From Terebella lapidaria (taxonomy: Eukaryota > Annelida > Polychaeta > Terebellida > Terebellidae), in the NCBI GenBank assembly GCA_949152475.1, contig OX424562.1, positions 20,832,209 to 20,896,208 on the forward strand: DNA of 64,000 nucleotides, written 5' to 3'. The notes under the pieces were generated by a model that saw only the letters and a list, made by a program, of their open reading frames with translations, searched no databases and was not told where the DNA came from. Made by a program: the position numbers and the translations under genes. Shown here one piece after another: positions 46,287 through 57,521 of the stretch (positions are counted from its first letter, which is position 1; the number at the start of each line of letters is the position of its first letter).

Positions 46287-47663
46287 ATAAGTTAACTTCT
46301 TAATTTATCAATATTCCTTCAATATTTATGAAACATGATAGATGTGCTCAACATGCCTGTTCGATATAATGGCAATACAGGAAATCGGAATAGAAACCTG
46401 CAGAACGCTCGAACACGGTTGTCAAGCGTACCTGAATTATTCTGAGGAACATTGGTGCCCCTGAATTATTGAGAGTGGGGGCGGCGTGAGATCTTTGGAG
46501 GAAAACTTGACAGTAGGTTGCTAAAAACCCGCACAATGTACCATAGAGTACACACTGTCACCATAGAGTATGGGATATAGTTATGTATTTATTGACACAT
46601 ACAATGTATATTGGTTCATTAGCTTGCCTAGTTTCTTCACGATCATGTTCACCGAGTCTTGACACCAATAGGAATGAACCCATCAGGACCAATAATACAT
46701 GAAGAACTCTGGCTTTGTGTCAGTAAACATTCAAAAGTACCCTAATTGACCTATCGCCGAAGCCCCTAAAACTTGCTGAGTTTCACATATTACGTCGGCA
46801 AACTTCTCTTTGGCCAATAATAATGTTTTGCAGAATGTGTCGAAAATGACGTAAAAAGACTTAATCCCGAAGGATATCAATAGTAAGGTGGTACTTAACA
46901 TCAGCTTGTGATTGAAAGCTTTTTTATTGTGTTTTTTGTTTTATCCAAGTCAGACCTGTTTTTCCCCAAGTCATCATGGTCATGGGTTTTTTTGCAGGAG
47001 CACATTTTATCGAGAGGAGGTACACGAATCATTCCAGTTTTTTTTATCATACTAGCTCCCCGTCAGCGTTCTCCCTGAGGATTACATATTTTTTGAAGTG
47101 AGAAACCAAGATAGGAATGTGCATGTAAACCACAAAATGAATACATTTGCAATGATTTATAGTTATCACAAATATCAATATTACATGTACCTCTGAATGA
47201 TTTACAGGTATGTACTCCCTCCGAATAATTCATGCCCCGACCCCCAAAAAAAAAGAGATATGACTTGTTGGGAACGAAAACACAATAAAGCACCTTACAA
47301 TCAAAAGCGGATGTTCTAGTAGTACCTCATTGTTGATAACTTCGGAATTAAGGTACTTTTGCTTGTTTACATGAGCAAAACCAGAGTACTTTCACGTATA
47401 TATCATTGGCCCTGGTAGGTTCATTTATATCGGTATTCAAAATTGGTGAATATGACTGTAAATAAACTAGGGAAGCTAGGGAACCTGTATATTGTCAATA
47501 AATACTGTGATCTATTATAACTATTTCTGGCACTCTGACTGCATTGTCCCATGATGAGAACAGTGCCAGGAAAAACCCATCTGGTACTCTGTGGTTGTCA
47601 AGCAAAACGTCATGAAAAAGAAAGAAAACGTTATCATTGCAAAAGCTACGTAACTAAGGACAT
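46287..47663. other. Unassigned non-coding stretch
   Basis: No supported gene. The small minus-strand frames at 46348-46536 and 47063-47293 show no motif. Confidence 0.35.
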
Positions 47664-48237
47664 GGCTGGCCGGGGAAAGTGAGAAATTTGATCTGAGTAT
47701 TTGGGGCATATTTACCATGCAGCGCACTCCGAAAACTGCACAGTCCTTCTCAGTTAGCCTGCAGTCTTAGTTGGGCGATTTCTACCGAAAATTCCAAAAA
47801 AAAATTCACTCTTTATTTCCGCACGATTTCGTGAAGTTTTTGTTGACATCTGCCGCCATATTCTGGGCTGTTTTGTGTACGCATGTCAGAGGTCAACTGA
47901 ATATTTGCATACTAGGTCGAGGTCACATTATCTGCGCATGTTCGTGCGCATGGGCAGACGATGTGACCTCGACCTAGTATGCAAATATTTAGCTGACCTC
48001 TGACCTGCACATGCGCACAATGGCATATGGCGACCTGAGATATCAACGGAAACTCGATAAATGTGTGCTGAAATAAATGGACATTTGCATTGTATTTTTT
48101 CATAGAAATCGCCCAACTAAGACTGCAGCGATGTCGCTGCACGCTAGCTGGAACAGTCCGCACAGTTTTTGGAATGCACTGCACGATAATTATGCCTCAA
48201 ATACTTTGATCAAATTTCTCACTTTCCCCGGCCAGCC
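47664..48237. repeat. Long imperfect inverted repeat (foldback element or hairpin locus)
   Basis: The left arm from GGCTGGCCGGGGAAAGTGAG (47664) pairs with the right arm ending CTTTCCCCGGCCAGCC (48237). Further matched blocks are CTGCAGTCTTAGTTGGGCGA near 47760 with its complement ending at 48128, and GCATACTAGGTCGAGGTCAC near 47907 with its complement near 47960. Arms are about 280 bases and the centre lies near 47947. No transposase frame is present. A foldback-type MITE or a hairpin RNA source are both possible. The frames across it are mirror shadows of each other. Confidence 0.85.
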
Positions 48238-49020
48238 ACAGACAGTCGAGTCGGCACAGCGATGTATTGAGTCCATACAGCGCTGTACACAGTAACCCTC
48301 AAGTCTGACTCGCTCACTCGGTCACTGACTGTGACCATGCTGTGAGTGACTGAATGAGTGTCTGACCTGCTGACGTCAGGCTCAGCCAGTCTCAGGGTCG
48401 ATCACTCGATGATTGCGTCACGCTGGACCCGTCATCACTCGGCTGAATATATATGAAGTGAAATTACTGATCTAGATTAGAAATAAAAATACTAGAATCT
48501 AGATATATCTAGCTATTTGTTTACTTTGCTGGACAACTTACCTCAACAACAATTTTTCCTGGCGCTAGGTCACCTGGTCACGTAGCCTACAGATTTCAGA
48601 ACCGCTGATTGGCTGTGCGAAATGACGTGAGATTGCGCAACTTCTCGCCGCACGAGAACAAGAACGAGACCGCACTGCCCCGTCTAGAATTGCGATTCAT
48701 GGATATAAAGTAGCCAGAATATATATGATTTTGTAAAAATTATCGTATATACAGATGTAATCAATGGGATCATGTCCAGGCATTGCAGTAACATATAATT
48801 TGAGTAAAAGTACAAAACATATGGCTTATTATCTTAAAATTCACATTTGAATATTTTGCTCACGAAAATATATGATATGGACAGATCCAAAACTTTACCA
48901 CCCCGACGAATAGAGAAAATTCGTCCAATCGTTCTGATATGATAGCAGTTCATTCAGCCTGTGTTATTTAACACACCCGAACATGTGAACAATGCCAATA
49001 GCGCATTTAAGCAAAACCAT
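48238..49020. other. Unassigned non-coding stretch
   Basis: No supported gene. The stretch at about 48300-48420 is rich in short CACTCG, GACTG and GTGAGTGACTG words but forms no regular repeat. Confidence 0.35.
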
Positions 49021-49021
49021 G

Positions 49022-49118
49022 TGAGGTCAAACATTAGGTCGAAACGAATCGTTTTGACTTAATGGTTTAGCATGCTAAAAACCGGACTTAAGTCGAAACA
49101 TTTCTGACTTAATGACGC
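49022..49118. repeat. Fragment of the ATTAAGTCAAAA-rich repeat
   Basis: ACATTAGGTCGAAAC, TTTTGACTTAATGG, ACTTAAGTCGAAAC and TCTGACTTAATGAC lie within 100 bases. They match the motif style of the repeats at 25633 and 26078 but not their central part. Confidence 0.5.
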
Positions 49119-49127
49119 TTATATAGA

Positions 49128-49130
<3 letters not shown>

Positions 49131-49202
<72 letters not shown>
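49131..49202. repeat. (AT)n microsatellite
   Basis: A long pure AT dinucleotide run directly upstream of the Penelope-like fragment. Confidence 0.95.
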
Positions 49203-49204
<2 letters not shown>

Positions 49205-49236
49205 ACGTATTATACAGCCACCTACAACAATGTGAC

Positions 49237-49413
49237 TGTCCACACCTGTTCCGCTTTCAGATTATAGAACATGTAGGTAATAAAGAATTGCTCGACCAAC
49301 GCGAGAAATTTTGGATATGGAAACTTGATACAGTTAGTCCTAAAGGCTTCAATGTAGATGACGGCTTCTGTGCACAAAACCGTAAAGCTCGTACTAGAGA
49401 TTATACTAAGTAA
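49237..49413 (+). mobile_element. Penelope-like element fossil: C-terminal GIY-YIG-type tail
   Basis: A plus-strand frame reads FRFQIIEHVGNKELLDQREK, then FWIWKLDTVSPKGFNVDDG and a stop. The E..FWI.KLDT..P.G.N pattern is typical of the end of the GIY-YIG endonuclease domain of Penelope-like retroelements. Only this end remains, preceded by the AT microsatellite, so the element is a broken fragment. It may be the same class as the RT fossil at 22256-22717. Confidence 0.6.
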
Positions 49414-49537
49414 TTCTGGTATTATCACATACCTCTGCTCTATATGTTATTGTCACCTGTATTAGTGTATCCATTAATCTTGGTGTTTTGCTGTATATAT
49501 TTCTGTGCTGTCGCCATTTGTGTCAAACCGTCCAGAC

Positions 49538-49564
49538 CTGATGAAGAGTGCAGTGCACTCGAAA
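49538..49564 (+). ncRNA. Hammerhead-ribozyme-like motif in the element 3' end
   Basis: CTGATGA (49538-49544) is followed by a perfect 6 bp hairpin GAGTGC-AGT-GCACTC and then GAAA (49561-49564). This is the order of a hammerhead core. One extra A lies between CTGATGA and the stem, and I have not found a convincing stem I and stem III. Hammerhead ribozymes are known in Penelope-like elements, and this site lies 125 bases after a Penelope-like coding end. Activity is doubtful. Confidence 0.35.
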
Positions 49565-49649
49565 ATTTGAATAAATGGAATTATGGGTTTTGACAGGACT
49601 CTCTTCTTCTATGCTGTGTGCGTTATTCTGTCAGATGCTTCAATTCTTG

Positions 49650-49650
<1 letters not shown>

Positions 49651-49711
<61 letters not shown>
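49651..49711. repeat. (AT)n microsatellite
   Basis: A pure AT dinucleotide run. The overlapping frame of Tyr-Ile repeats is a shadow. Confidence 0.95.
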
Positions 49712-49713
<2 letters not shown>

Positions 49714-49744
49714 ATTGTGGTTCTCAGTAGACAAGCTATTCTGT

Positions 49745-49975
49745 CTAGAATCCGATTATGGCAAACCACACACTTGACCATATAAGCGACCTCCTATTGC
49801 CTCTATCAAGCTTAGTAAAACGAGTGTGATGGCAATGTACGTTTTGTTTCCCGGATGCAAGGAGAGTATTCAGTGTCAGCCACGAGTAGATTTGCCTATT
49901 GTGCGATGCGAGAGGGCCAATGTTCGCACGTTCCTGGGAAACGTATTGCAACATAGCCTTCTACGGATGAGTATT
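49745..49975 (-). repeat. Diverged relative of the right-hand module
   Basis: This stretch resembles 53500-53745, 57345-57580 and 60850-61075 (shared ATGCGA/ATGCAAG-GTATT, CCAATGTTC and GTATTGCAACATA phrases). The minus-strand frame at 49745-49954 shares the pattern LASGKQNV with ASGEQNE of the other copies. It shows the module family extends to the left of the recent tandem duplication. Confidence 0.5.
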
Positions 49976-50529
49976 GCTGTCACATGCGAAAAATAACACG
50001 CTCGAGGGAGATACTAAGTTGCTCGAGCTACCTTGTTTGCATACAGCTAGCTCTCTTCAATAATCGTTTGGATGGTCGAACAATGCTGGACATTACATGT
50101 ACATATTATGTAGATGCCATCAGCGAAAAAAATACGATTGATATATCGAACTCTGATAAACTGCCGAAATGTTATGTCAATATTGACCACTACGTCATCA
50201 CATATTGCAATATGATTTGGGAAAATAATAAATTTTATCAATTATCAGCTGCAGTAAGATATAGAATGCTTGTAGCTTATTCCGGAATTTATGAAGTACC
50301 AATGAAACACTAGTTGAAACCATGTTATAGGTCTATGTTAAAACACAATAATTGGCCATCGCGTTAATTATACCGCAATTGTTTGACTATTTGAGTCTAT
50401 AACCTAGATGCACACTATACATTTAAAATGATTTGAGAAGAGTAAGAGGCAAAGCCATGCACTGCATTACAGTGTCTGGGACATTAATTGCGTGTTTGTG
50501 GTTGGATATTATACATAGCTTATTATTTC

Positions 50530-50835
50530 ACTCGAGCGAGTTAATATCTAGCTCAAGTGACTTAGCATCTTGCTCGAGCAACTTAATATGTTGCCCAAGC
50601 GACTCAGTATCTTGCTCGAGCAACTTCGTATCTCGCACGAGTGACTTAGCCAGACAGTAACTTGCTCGAGGATATTAGTATCTCGTTCGAGTGAGTTATT
50701 GTCGCTCGAGCGATTTAGTATCTCGCTCGAGTGACTTAGTATCTCGCCTGAGTGACGTAGTGTCTTGCTCAAGTGACTTAGTATCTTGCTCGAATGAGTT
50801 AGTATCTCGCTCAAGACTTAGTATCTTGCTCGAGG
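50530..50835. repeat. ~21 bp CTCGAG minisatellite, unit 1
   Basis: About 14 copies of a unit like GACTTAGTATCTCGCTCGAG. Because the unit is near 21 bases, several frames stay open on both strands (Ser/Asp/Leu-rich plus strand, Ser/Ile/Leu-rich minus strand). These are shadows. The same array occurs at 55097-55390. Confidence 0.9.
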
Positions 50836-51917
50836 AAGTTGATTTTTTTCGCGTGTGGCAGCAATACGCTTCCGTAGCCATTACACTGGACTGGAATTCT
50901 GATGCCATCAAACAAGATTGTTAGTAGTCTATATCAGAATACATTAATTAATATATCAGAATACAATGAATGTGCTGGATGCAGTGTTTTGTTCACCCTC
51001 ATTTCTCGTTATTGACAATGACACACCCCACCATACAGCCGAACGGGAGACAAACTGCTAGAGTTTTCATCCAGTGATTGTGGAGCAGCTCAATTCTCTT
51101 CAGTAGAATTGACCGTATACAGGAGGCACTGTAGTAGCAATTCCAACAACAAACAACGACAAAAAATATTATTCGTGGGTTTCTGATAATTGGTCATGCT
51201 CATCCATGATCTCTGCAGGATGTCAACCCGGCAAAGTTTTGTCTAATTGGTCAAACTGTAACTCAGGTGTGTACAAAGAGAGACGAGCAAGGGACCTAAT
51301 CTTTCTGCAAACATCACCATATCAAATGGTAAAAGCAAATACAGCTCTCCTGTCGACGACCGCGTGGGTGTATCCCTCTGATGCCATTGTGGTGATAATT
51401 CAGCGATAATAAATGACAAATATTATTTTCACACCCATCAAATCTTTACTTGGCGTAATTTATTTCTATGCCTCATCTGTACCAGTAATGAATATTCCTC
51501 TCCTTAACTACTAATTGTGGACAATGGACATCGGTCAAAGCCAACTAATGCATCACCTTATCCATGAATGAAAAAGACGTGGAATCAATACCCAGTCTTA
51601 AGTATTCCGAGCAAACAAAACAGGGTCCGTTAGCCAAACTCATAGTCCAGGGACAGAAAGTCATATCAGGCATACGAAGTGAGAGAAAACAAAAATGACA
51701 GGGAAACTCATGAACCCCCAAAAATGACCATTAGGAGGTGAAATCAGGTGTTCCGGAAACTTCACCATCAGAAATCCAAGTCGCTTTCTTAGTTTTTCCT
51801 TTTACCTGACTTACTGCTTTTCATTCCTCAATCCTCTGTCTTTCCTGCTCCTTCTTTCTGGCATGTTTCTCCGTTAACGCTCTAACGTTATCTCCATCTT
51901 CGTTCCACTCCGCTTAA

Positions 51918-52638
51918 CCTTTTCACTACTCATGGTTACGCTGCGTAGCCATACCACACCCCTCCTGCTGTACTGATGGTTACGCTGCGTAACCATAACT
52001 TTAACAACCAATTGATGTATAGGTAATTGTCCGCTGATTGTATTTAATGTTATATATGCAAGAGAATGTACCTACACGCTAATCTAGCACATACATATTG
52101 CCACCGATTGAAATTTAGAAGCATAATTGACTGCTTAGTTAATTGAATAAATAACCTGTCATTAACTTTGTGACGTCACAAGTACCGATTACAATGGTTC
52201 GGACTACAGACAATTTCACCAAAACTTTAATATCTCCATAATTAATCAAGATATTGACATGCTGTAAACACCATCAAAACCCATGGTATTCACTTCGTCA
52301 CAAATATAGAAGACTACAAGTACTCAAGTAAAACGTATTGGATTATATTTCAATACAAATTCGAATATGGCTGTATGATAAAGAAAATGGAAATAGCCAT
52401 CTGTTTGGTCCCTAGATTTTTGGTCCCTAGTTTGGTCTCTAGTTTGGTCCCTAAACCGATCAAACGGGGTTGAAAAGTATACTATACAGAAATAGCACAC
52501 TATAATGTGACTTTATTTTCACACATAATTATTCTGAAACATTTTTAAATAAAAATAATCAAACATATAGAAATCCTATCAATTCATGCATGAATCGGCT
52601 CAGTATGGAGGCTGAGGGGTGGGTCAGTAGCGAAAAGG
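51918..52638. mobile_element. piggyBac-type MITE (721 bp) in unit 1 only
   Basis: It is flanked by TTAA on both sides (51914-51917 and 52639-52642), the piggyBac target duplication. The ends CCTTTTCACTACT and AGTAGCGAAAAGG form a terminal inverted repeat with one mismatch. Unit 2 has an empty site at the matching place (CGCTTCAAGTTA near 56451). No transposase frame is present, so it is non-autonomous. Two near-identical 21 bp hairpins (ATGGTTACG-CTG-CGTAACCAT type) lie at 51932-51952 and 51976-51996. Confidence 0.9.
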
Positions 52639-53259
52639 TTAAAGTTATTTGTCATTCTTTCACTTATTGTTCAGATTTATCGCTTAACGACTGGACAAGG
52701 CCCTTGAGCATCACTTTCCTGGCTATGGTTTCCTTAAGTGGCAGTAAATGAGCCACTGCAGCTTCTGGGATGCAAAACTGATCAAACGCTGGCGAAACGT
52801 TTTCACCCCTTTTTATTGATATTTTGGCGATGCTAAATGATATCGTGTTATAACTTGGTACAATTCAACTCGGAGTCGAACGGCAACATTTGACCGAATT
52901 TCAGACCTCTATCGCGAAAATTGAAAAGGTTGGCAATCTAATATCCCTAATGTTAAATTTAGACTGACCATTTTTGGCGGTGCAATTTGTCAAATCAACA
53001 TGTTAGTGTAAAATACATCCCAATTACAACAGTAGTCCGAATCGTGATGGATGTAAACACGATACAAATCCCCGAATATGTTCAGATTCTCGAGATCCTT
53101 TTGGACCGAAATTGAGAGACGACATTATTCTTGGTGCTGGGTGATGGTTTTGTTTGATACACATCGGTGGTGATGGGACCGCTATGGAAATTCCGACAAT
53201 GTAGTACACACTACACGAAACAGGACCCCACTGGAAATGGGTGTGTACACTTTCGTGGG

Positions 53260-53693
53260 TTATCCTGAGGGCTCAATCCCCTGAATATATTCATCCGTCC
53301 AAACATTCTGCTCCCCATTAACGCTTCTAAGGATGAATGGGTACTCGATGGCTAACAGCGGTGACAGGAGTGAAGCACTTGGATAGAGGAGGTCCGCCAG
53401 GTACGTGATATCGTAGAAATGATCAGGTACGTGATATGGTAGAAAGTCGTCTTGCCGACTATGGCAAACTAATACATCCAAATGTACATCCATTATATTG
53501 GAGAGGTGTGATATACACCCGGCCATATGAACGACCCCATATGAACGACCCACAGGAATGTTTCTGCTCTATCAGTAACTAGAGTGAAACAAGTGCGATT
53601 TAAATATTCGTTTTGTTGCCCTGATGCGAAGCTGGTATTATATTCAATATCACATTCAGTAGAATTGTCATTTGCGGTATACATCGGGTTCAA
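53260..53693 (-). pseudogene. Minus-strand frame in unit 1, paralogue of 57102-57521
   Basis: The two halves (53493-53693 and 53260-53553) correspond to one 139-codon frame in unit 2. They are split here by a short local duplication near 53520-53545. The peptide starts MNPMYTANDNSTECDIEYNT and ends YIQGIEPSG. Cysteines and NST/NTS sequons would fit an extracellular domain. I do not recognise the family. Confidence 0.35.
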
Positions 53694-55096
53694 TGTTCAC
53701 ACGGTTTTGTAAAGAGTATTGCAACATAACCATTGCAGAAGCACTGCATATATGAAGTCGAAACTTTATCACCTGAAAGCTTGTATAATTGACGGAGAAT
53801 GAATCTACAAGTGTTCTTTAGCTGGACTGGATTTCAGACGTCAGCTAAAAACCTTCACCTATTGTAGTATATATGTCAGAATTCAATCAGTAAGTGTGTT
53901 TACGTACAGTTTTGTCCACGACACTCTCGCGTTAATGCCAATGACACACCGAACCAGACTGTAGTACTCAACAAACTGCAATAATTCCAAACAGTATTTG
54001 TAGATCAGATTAATTTATTTTATTTTGAAATAAAAGCTGCTGTACTGAATAAACCATTTAATTCCACTTGAATTCAACCGTGCACTGCTGGACCTGTACT
54101 GTCTATGCAAATCGAACAATCATATTCCTCGGGATTTCTGCTAATTGACCATGTTTCTCCAAGATTTCTGCAGCATGTCAACCTAGCATGGATTCTTCTA
54201 ATTGGCCCATTGTAACCCGGATGCATACAGACAGACGACCGATGAACTTTCGTTCTCTGAATACACATTCTCATATCAAACGTGAAAACAATTTAGACAC
54301 TCTCCTGTCTGCGTGGCTGTACCCCCCCCCCCCCCCGACGCCCTATCTCTATTAAAACTGGTAATAGAGACAAAATCACTAGTGACTCGATCCTACAGCA
54401 ATATTAGTAATAAATGTTTAAGATCTGAACTATTTTCAATGCTACTAACTCAATACCAATTGATATTCTGATCTCACTAAACCTTTTCACCAAGAAACCA
54501 ACAACAACAAACCTGTAGGGTTTTGGATGTTTGATTAAATTCCAAGTTCAATACGAATGCGCGATGTAGCCTCGTCGCTGTCCAGCTCGTGTCAACGTGT
54601 CACTTGCCGGCTGCAGTATATCCTGCGTGAGTTCCGTTGTACGTGTAGAAGGTCTGCCAGTCATTCGATATCGACTCATCGGAGCACATTTGGAATGAAA
54701 ACAAACATTTTTTTCCCACTGTGGCTAAACTGTTCTGTGAAAAAATACCGACCCACATAATAGAGAAACAAATATCGTCACAACCTTTATTACGTGTAAT
54801 AACAGTGAAATTCGTATTAACTTGCTCATTCAGTTGTGACAATCACAAATCCATTGCATCCGCTGACCTTTTCGAGGATATAAATACAATGTTCATCATA
54901 TCATGGTACCAGGAACACATTTTGAAACATAGTTATTCATTTCAACCTGCTATTGTTTGACTATTTGAGTCTATAATCTAGATCTACACTATACATTTAA
55001 ATTGATTTGAGAAGAATAATAGGCAAAACCATGCACTGCATTACAGTGTCTGGACATTAATTGCGTGTTTGTTGTTGGATAATATACATAGCTTAT

Positions 55097-55390
55097 TATC
55101 TCGCTCGAGCGAGTTAAAATCTAGCTCAAGTGACTTAGCATCTCGCTCGAGTCTTAGTATCTTGCTCGAGCGACTTAGTATCTTGCTCGAGCAACTTCGT
55201 ATCTTGCTCGAGCGAGTTAGTATCTCGCATGAGTGACTTGAGCGAGATAGTAGCTTGCTCGAGGATATTAGTATCTCGTTTGAGCGAGTTATTGTCGCTC
55301 GAGCGATTTAGTATCTCGCTCAACGACTTAGTATCGTGCTCGAATGAGTTAATATCTCGCTCAAGCGACTTAGTATCTTGCTCGAGGGGG
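55097..55390. repeat. ~21 bp CTCGAG minisatellite, unit 2
   Basis: The paralogue of the array at 50530-50835, slightly shorter and with different unit variants, as expected for an unstable repeat after duplication. Confidence 0.9.
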
Positions 55391-56012
55391 TGATTTTTTT
55401 CGCATGTGGCAGCAATACGCATCCGTAGCCATTACACTGGACTGGAATTCTGATGCCATCTAACAAGATTGTTAGTATTCTATATCAGAATACATTAACT
55501 AATATATCAGAATACAATGAATGTGCTGGATGCAGTGTTTTGTTCAACCTCATTTCTCGTTATTCACAATGACACACCCCACCATACAGCCGAACGGGAG
55601 ACAAACTGCAAGAGTTTTCATCCAGTGATTTTTGAGCAGCTCAATTTTCTTCAGAAGAATTGACCGTATACAGGAGGCACTGTAGTAGCAATCCCAACAG
55701 CAAAAAATATTATTCTTGGGTTTCTGTTAATTGATCATGCTTATCCATGATTTCTGCAGGATGTCAACCCGGCCAAGTTTTGTCTAATTGGTCCAACTGT
55801 AACTCAGGTGTGTACAAAGAGAGACGAGCAAGGGACCTAAGTTTTCTGCAAACATCACCATATCAATTGGTAAAGCAAATACAGCTCTCCTGTCGACGAT
55901 CGCGTGGGTGTATCCCTCTGATGCCATTGTGGTGATAATTCAGCGATAATAAATGACAAATATTATTTTCACACCCATCAAATCTTTACTTGGCGTAATT
56001 TATTTCTATGCC

Positions 56013-56261
56013 TCATCTGTACCAGCAATGAATATTCCTCTCCTTAACTACTAATGGTGGACAATGGACATCGGTCACAGCCAACCAATGCATCACCTTA
56101 TCCATGGATGAAATAGACGTGGAATCAATACCCAGTTTTAAGTATTCCGAGCAAACAGAACAGGGTCCGTTAGCCAAACTCATAGTCCGGGGACAGAAAA
56201 TCATATCAGGCATAGGAAGTGAGAGAAAACAAAAATGACAGGGAAACTCATGAACCCCCAA
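56013..56261 (-). CDS. Hypothetical minus-strand frame, related to 23480-23705
   Basis: The 82-codon frame (MGVHEFPCHFCFLSLPMPDM at the start) corresponds to closely similar DNA in unit 1, where it is interrupted. Decayed sequence of the same origin lies at 23480-23705. It is Cys-rich (CSVCSEY). It may be an exon fragment or repeat; I cannot assign a family. Confidence 0.2.
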   Translation of the reverse strand: MGVHEFPCHFCFLSLPMPDMIFCPRTMSLANGPCSVCSEYLKLGIDSTSISSMDKVMHWLAVTDVHCPPLVVKERNIHCWYR

Positions 56262-56865
56262 AAATGACCATTAGGAGGTGAAATCAGGTGTTCCGGAAAC
56301 TTTACCATCAGAAATCCAAGTCGCTTTCTTAGTTTTTCCTTTTACCTGACTTACTGCTTTTCATTCCTCAATCCTCTGTCTTTCCTGCTCGTTCTTTCTG
56401 GCATGTTTCTCCGTCAACGCTCTAACATTATCTCCATCTTCGTTCCATTTCGCTTCAAGTTATTTGTCATTCTTTCACTTATTGTTCATATTTATCGTTT
56501 AACGACTGGACGAGGCCCTTGAGCATCACTTCCCTGGCTATGGCTTCCTTAACTGGCAGTAAATGAGCCACTGAAGCTTCTGGGATGCAAAACTGATCAA
56601 ACGCTGGCGAAACGTATTTCGCCAGCTAATTTTCTATTTCGTTTTCACCGCTTTTTATTGATATTTTGGCGATGCTAAATGATATCGTGTTATAACTTGG
56701 TACAATTCAACTTGGAGTCGAACGGCAACATTTGACCTAATTTCAGACCTCTATCGCGAAAATTGAAAAGGTTGGCAATCTGATATCCCTAATGTTAAAT
56801 TTAGACTCTTTATTTTTGGCGGTGCAAATTGTCAAATCAACATGTTAGTGTAAAATACATCCCAA

Positions 56866-57051
56866 TTACAACAGTAGTCCGAATCGTGATGGATGTAAAC
56901 ACGATACAAATCCCCGAATATGCTCAGATTCTCGAGATCCTTTTGGGCCGAAATTGAGAGACGACATTATACTTGGTGCTGGGTGATGGTTTTGTGTGAT
57001 ACACAGCGGTGGTGATGGGACCACTATGGAAATTCTGACAATGTAGTACAC
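56866..57051 (-). CDS. Hypothetical minus-strand frame shared by both units
   Basis: The 61-codon frame (with MSSLNFGPKGSRESEHIRGF) is matched at 53024-53209 with only a few residue changes. It may be an exon of the same unidentified gene as 57102-57521. No known motif. Confidence 0.2.
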   Translation of the reverse strand: MYYIVRISIVVPSPPLCITQNHHPAPSIMSSLNFGPKGSRESEHIRGFVSCLHPSRFGLLL

Positions 57052-57101
57052 ACTACACGAAACAGGACTTCACTGGAAATGGGTGTGTACACTTTCGTGG
57101 G

Positions 57102-57521
57102 TTATCCTGAGGGCTCAATCCCCTGAATATATTCATCCGTCCAAACATTCTGCTCCCCATTAACGCTTCTAAGGGTGAATGGGTACTCGATGGCTAACAG
57201 CGGTGACAGGAGTGAAGCACTTGGATAGAGGAGGTCCACCAGGTACGTGATATCGTAGAAATGATCAGGTACGTGATATCGTGGAAAGTCGTCTTGCCGA
57301 CTATGGCAAACTAATACATCCAAATGTACATCCATTATATTGGAGAGGTGTGATATACACCCGGCCATATGAACGACCCTCAGGAATGTTGCTGCTTTAT
57401 CAGTAACAAGAGTGAAACAAGTGCGATGTAAATATTCGTTTTGTTCCCCTGATGCGAAGCTGGTATTATATTCAATGTCACATTCAGTAGAATTGTCATT
57501 TGCGGTATACATCGGGTTCAA
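57102..57521 (-). CDS. Hypothetical 139-aa frame in unit 2, possible exon of an unidentified gene
   Basis: This is the longest intact frame of the right-hand duplication. It starts MNPMYTANDNSTECDIEYNT and ends YIQGIEPSG, with Cys at several places and NST and NTS sequons. Related but decayed sequences occur at 53260-53693, 60816-61022 (ANDNSTECDIEYS) and, further diverged, at 49745-49954. Repeated retention suggests either a former gene family or an uncharacterised mobile element. A signal peptide is not evident. Confidence 0.35.
   Translation of the reverse strand: MNPMYTANDNSTECDIEYNTSFASGEQNEYLHRTCFTLVTDKAATFLRVVHMAGCISHLSNIMDVHLDVLVCHSRQDDFPRYHVPDHFYDITYLVDLLYPSASLLSPLLAIEYPFTLRSVNGEQNVWTDEYIQGIEPSG

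Larger units (their letters stand above)
50378..54951. repeat. Tandem segmental duplication, unit 1 (4.57 kb)
   Basis: The unit starts ATTGTTTGACTATTTGAGTC at 50378, and the same start recurs at 54952. It matches unit 2 over its whole length with few changes. The ~726 bp length difference is almost entirely the MITE at 51918-52638. Each unit internally holds two diverged versions of a ~450 bp module (50935-51420 and 53877-54330 here). Unit 1 also has a 15-base poly-C run at 54322-54336, absent from unit 2. Confidence 0.95.

Noticed and set aside
47912-48184. Overlapping frames in the long inverted repeat
   Set aside because: The same peptide appears from both arms (QLNICILGRGHI), which is expected for a palindrome and not evidence of a gene.
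54322-54336. Poly-C run as a functional element
   Set aside because: It is a homopolymer present in one tandem unit only; slippage or a sequencing error explains it.
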